Source: Alnus glutinosa (taxonomy: Eukaryota; Streptophyta; Magnoliopsida; Fagales; Betulaceae). Taken from it: DNA of 64,000 bases. Shown in pieces: positions 60,985-64,000 of this stretch (the stretch's first letter is position 1; the number at the start of each line of letters is the position of its first letter). The DNA lies in NCBI RefSeq assembly GCF_958979055.1, contig NC_084896.1:8870501-8934500 (forward strand). Direction: 5' to 3'. The notes beneath the pieces were generated by a model. It saw nothing but the letters and a program-made list of their open reading frames with translations, did not search any database and had not been told where the DNA came from. The position numbers and the translations under genes are program-made.

Positions 60985-61690
60985 GACCGTATAGGATCTC
61001 ACTCCTAAATATATCAAGTGAGCTACACTTCACTTTTGAGTTCACAATCCTCTAACGGTGAGAGTCAATGTTATAAATAGTCGTGAATTAAAGTTATTCA
61101 ATCGACAATAGTTTATAAAATAACAACTCACGTGGTACAAATTAATGTATTCCAACCACACCAACATATCAATCAGAAGCCTCTACTTCCATTATTGATA
61201 TGTTATAGTCTTACAAATGGAATGTCCAATCTCATTGATGACAATGAACTAGGGTTTCTAAGTCACAAAGTATTATGGTTTAGATCTTCTGTGTGATAGA
61301 GCTTGTTTGGCAAAGAACAGAACAGAACAGAGTAGTGGGTTGTTAGTTTTGAAATTAGTAAAAAATGATGATGTGATATAAAATAAATAAAAAAAATAAT
61401 AATTGTATAAAAAAGTGAAAAAATTTTATATTGTAGTGAATTTTTTTTATTTGAATAGTAATAAAAAATTATTGATGTGATATAAAAAGTAAGAATGTTT
61501 TGATGTTGATTATTATTGAAAAATGTAAAAATAAAATAAAATATTGTGAATAGTGCCAGTCACTATTGTGTAATGTTCTGTAAGTTATCAAACAAGGTCA
61601 TAATCTCATTAACACATCTAAACCATATTCAATGTAACTTAAGACAATAAATACATAAATGTTAAACAAATATATAAGAATATGTCAAAT
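60985..61690. repeat. Dispersed repeat R2, second copy with MITE inserted
   Basis: Matches 10095-10560 (ACACCAACATATCAA, GATATGTTATAGTCT, TCTTCTGTGTGATA, then after the insertion ATAATCTCATTA). Interrupted at 61299-61599. Confidence 0.55.
61299..61599. mobile_element. MITE with demonstrable ATA target duplication
   Basis: 301 bp, ends GAGCTTGTTTGGCAA and, reversed, GACCTTGTTTGATAA. Flanked by ATA on both sides (61296-61298 and 61600-61602), while the other repeat copy has a single uninterrupted GTGTGATAATCTCATTA. Repetitive interior words (AATAGTAATAAAAAATTATTGATG) also occur in the MITE at 62323-62597. Confidence 0.75.
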
Positions 61691-61699
61691 GTTCTAATT

Positions 61700-62320
61700 T
61701 ATCTCAAAAAATAAATAATTTTATTGTTAAATAAAATTGTCACACAAAATAAATAGGGTCGCAAGGAGGAAGGTGAAAAGAAACTCTAACTCGAAACCTC
61801 CCTTTTTTTTCATAAGTAATTTACCCAAATGGGAGGGGAAGCCTAACTAACATAACTACAAGTAATAAAGACATAATCTGTCGTCCAATCAAGAGCAAAG
61901 GAACAAAGGAAAAGAAAAGAAAAGTAGAAAGAGCAAAATATGAATACGAAATAACAATCACGCTAAGCAAGAAGCAAATTAACCCATATACCAAAGCTCA
62001 ATTAATTAAGTTAAATGACACTTTATTTGAGCTTATTTTTCAAATATATATATATATATATATATAGGATAAGATGTCCTCCAATTAACATTGATGAAAC
62101 TTAAAAACCTAATTTCGTATACATTGATGAGATTATTTCTAGATCAAAAGCATTTAAAGAAATCCGTAAACAGTATAGATAGACATCATCTAAATTTTAA
62201 TTTTAATTAGTAAACTCAAACTGTTTATTTCTTTATTTGAATTTAAATTGTGAATAAAAATGAATATCCAGACAAATCTAAATTATTACTTTGTTCTTTC
62301 TTATATAAGCACCCCTAACA
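61700..62320. other. Intergenic, AT-rich
   Basis: Includes an (AT)n at about 62044-62065. No gene recognised. Confidence 0.4.
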
Positions 62321-62322
62321 TT

Positions 62323-62512
62323 GGGCCTGTTTGGTATGTAGTTGTATTATGGAATATTTGTATGTTGTGTAGTAAAAAGTGATTGATGTGATAAAAAATT
62401 TGAAAATGTTTTATAGAAAAGTAAAAAAGTTTTGTTTTGTAATGAGTTTTTTTTTTTTTATTTGAATAGTAATAAAAAATGATTGATGTAATATAAAAAT
62501 TATAAAAAAATT

Positions 62513-62549
<37 letters not shown>

Positions 62550-62597
62550 AGTGAAAAGAAATAGAGGGAGAGTTAGAATAATTTGCCAAACAACCCC
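62323..62597. mobile_element. MITE related to 61299-61599
   Basis: Ends GGGCCTGTTTGGTATG and, reversed, GGGGTTGTTTGGCAAA. The interior shares AATAGTAATAAAAAATGATTGATG with the preceding MITE. A poly-T of about 27 bases lies at 62519-62545. Confidence 0.6.
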
Positions 62598-63700
62598 ATT
62601 ATCTTATAAGATTATTACAAATTGTCACAAATATAGATAAAAATAAATGAGAACCGGTTAATATTGCTAAGATGCTTCCCTACTCTTGTTAATTACGAGA
62701 AACATTAAGACCCCAAATAATTGTTTGCACATAAAAATATTCGAACTTTAGACCTGATTGGAAATCCCAACGTTGCCCTAACATACTTTGGCCTTTTTCT
62801 AGATAAAGATGCTGATAACCATATGTACTTAGATAATAACCTACTAAAGTTTACAGAAACTATCTAATCCATTAGCAGCCTAGAAATATAGGGAATTGTT
62901 TCATTTTGAATTATCAGGTTCACAAAATAGTGAAAGATTCAGAAATAATAATCATCATAGAAGTACGGGATACAATTGTTTCTCTTCCTGAGCATCGAAG
63001 GTAATGGTATACATGATGAATTGGAAAAGAAACAAATTAAAAGATCATATTCAACATCTGCATTACTCTAAACCAAGAGTTTTAAAAATCGATGAAAAAA
63101 CTGGGAGTTTGAGAAATTGAGACCAACTCAAGACATATCTTACCAGGTTTGCACCTTTCAGAGCAAGTCATAATGCATTTAAAACAAACCCGCAACAAAA
63201 GATGCAAGTTAAAAAAGCTATAAACCACTGACTTGTATTATAATAAAAAAAAAAAAAAAAAAACAACAACAACAACAACAACAAAAAAAACGGAAATACC
63301 TAGATGGCAAGATCTTATCTAGTTAATTTGACAATAACAGGAGAGATTTCAAAACCGTAGAAATTCTAGATGACCTTAATTCCCAAAAACACAATGGTGA
63401 ATCAATTCGTACAACAGCTATATTCTGAGATGGACACAATTTTTCTACAAGTTGGGTTGTAGGAAAATTTCTCCAACCTATTCTCTAAAAGTGTCATGTG
63501 TCCCTTGTCCATTAGGCTCCACAAACCAAAAGATTAGAAAAGATCCCATAAACCACAATCATATTGTAATCAACCTAGAGACTTTGGTAGAAGCAGAAAT
63601 CAAAGTTCAAGCTTCATAAAGGAAGTTACCAATTCCAACTTCAAAAGTCAAATAAAGTCGCATAAAAAAGGAAAAATTGGCAGACTATTTATGGTGACGA
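62598..63700. other. Non-coding, possibly 3' flank of a minus-strand gene
   Basis: Less repetitive than the rest of the window, with a poly-A/(CAA)n microsatellite at about 63246-63290. No coding frame recognised. Confidence 0.35.
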
Positions 63701-63820
63701 ACTCAGAAGGCCTTGTATTTTCTGCCCTTGCTGATGAGAATGAAGAAGAGAACAACTTCTTTACAGATCCCTTCCCATCATGCTCTCAAGTAACCATTTG
63801 AGATATTATCAATATCTCCC
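63701..63820 (-). CDS. Possible 3' terminal exon and UTR of a gene running off the window
   Basis: On the minus strand a good acceptor (GGTTTTTGCAG, ending at about 63821) is followed by a short frame GDIDNISNGYLRA and a stop at about 63780, then apparently untranslated sequence. The composition is more gene-like than the surroundings and no TE signature is seen. The rest of the gene would lie beyond 64000. I do not recognise the peptide; it may be chance. Confidence 0.25.
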
Positions 63821-64000
63821 CTGCAAAAACCAACAACCAAACGTCATTAACATTGCCAGAGGACATCACAATTTCACTTTTTTCTGATTAAAAAAGAGAC
63901 ACTCAAGTACACAGAAATGTACAGGACAAATTAGTAAACACGACATTGGAGACAACATGAAACGGTTGACTTCAACTAGACTTGCCCTAAAAGTACCTTC

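Overview
This window is plant nuclear DNA, most likely from a woody eudicot. It is AT-rich and dense in transposable elements (TEs). Plant-type Ty1/copia, Ty3/gypsy, LINE, hAT, CACTA, MULE-like and Tourist-like sequences are all present. The host genes are a receptor-like kinase with small exons and an intronless berberine-bridge-enzyme-like (BBE-like) gene. A Fagales-type genome is my impression from the BBE-like protein and from the GCTCGAGC-rich repeats, but it is not proven.

Layout. 0-3 kb: a gypsy remnant (minus strand) and nested MITEs. 3.1-6.7 kb: a receptor-like kinase with transmembrane and kinase exons but no visible ectodomain. Its introns carry repeated foldback elements, and two of its introns use GC-AG splice sites. 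6.7-13.3 kb: MITEs, a gypsy RNase H remnant and repeats. 13.3-16.25 kb: a 5'-truncated LINE with an RT, an RNase H and a poly(A) tail. 17.0-18.6 kb: an intact BBE-like gene (minus strand). 18.7-23.7 kb: MITEs. 23.8-35.0 kb: a decayed chromodomain gypsy element with a 3.0 kb 3' LTR. It is interrupted by a 4.66 kb solo LTR (target-site duplication, TSD, GTTCT) and by a hAT element carrying a small-heat-shock-protein gene fragment (TSD GTTGGTTG). 35.4-39.6 kb: repeats, including a degraded minus-strand relative of the 4.6 kb LTR that hosts an 810 bp Tourist-like element. 39.6-46.7 kb: a complete copia element (TSD TCATC) with two LTRs. 46.9-50.6 kb: a second, direct-orientation copy of the BBE-like gene with its flanks. 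It has one nonsense codon and three MITEs that the first copy lacks. 50.7-53.6 kb: a decayed hAT transposase. 54.3-54.8 kb: a CACTA transposase fragment. 55.6-60.9 kb: a foldback element split by a second 4.6 kb solo LTR (TSD TTGAG). 60.9-64 kb: repeats, and at the right edge a possible 3' terminal exon of a minus-strand gene.

The only gene that looks fully functional is the BBE-like flavoprotein at 16987-18594, a secreted enzyme with both covalent FAD anchors. The kinase has a continuous reading frame across six exons but is truncated at its 5' end. Everything else is mobile DNA, much of it nested. Exact target-site duplications let the order of several insertions be read directly. I found no operon, CRISPR array or obviously new defence-like system. 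The most notable signals are the gene-carrying hAT and Tourist elements, the dated-by-TE gene duplication, the very long solo LTRs and the twin GC-AG introns.
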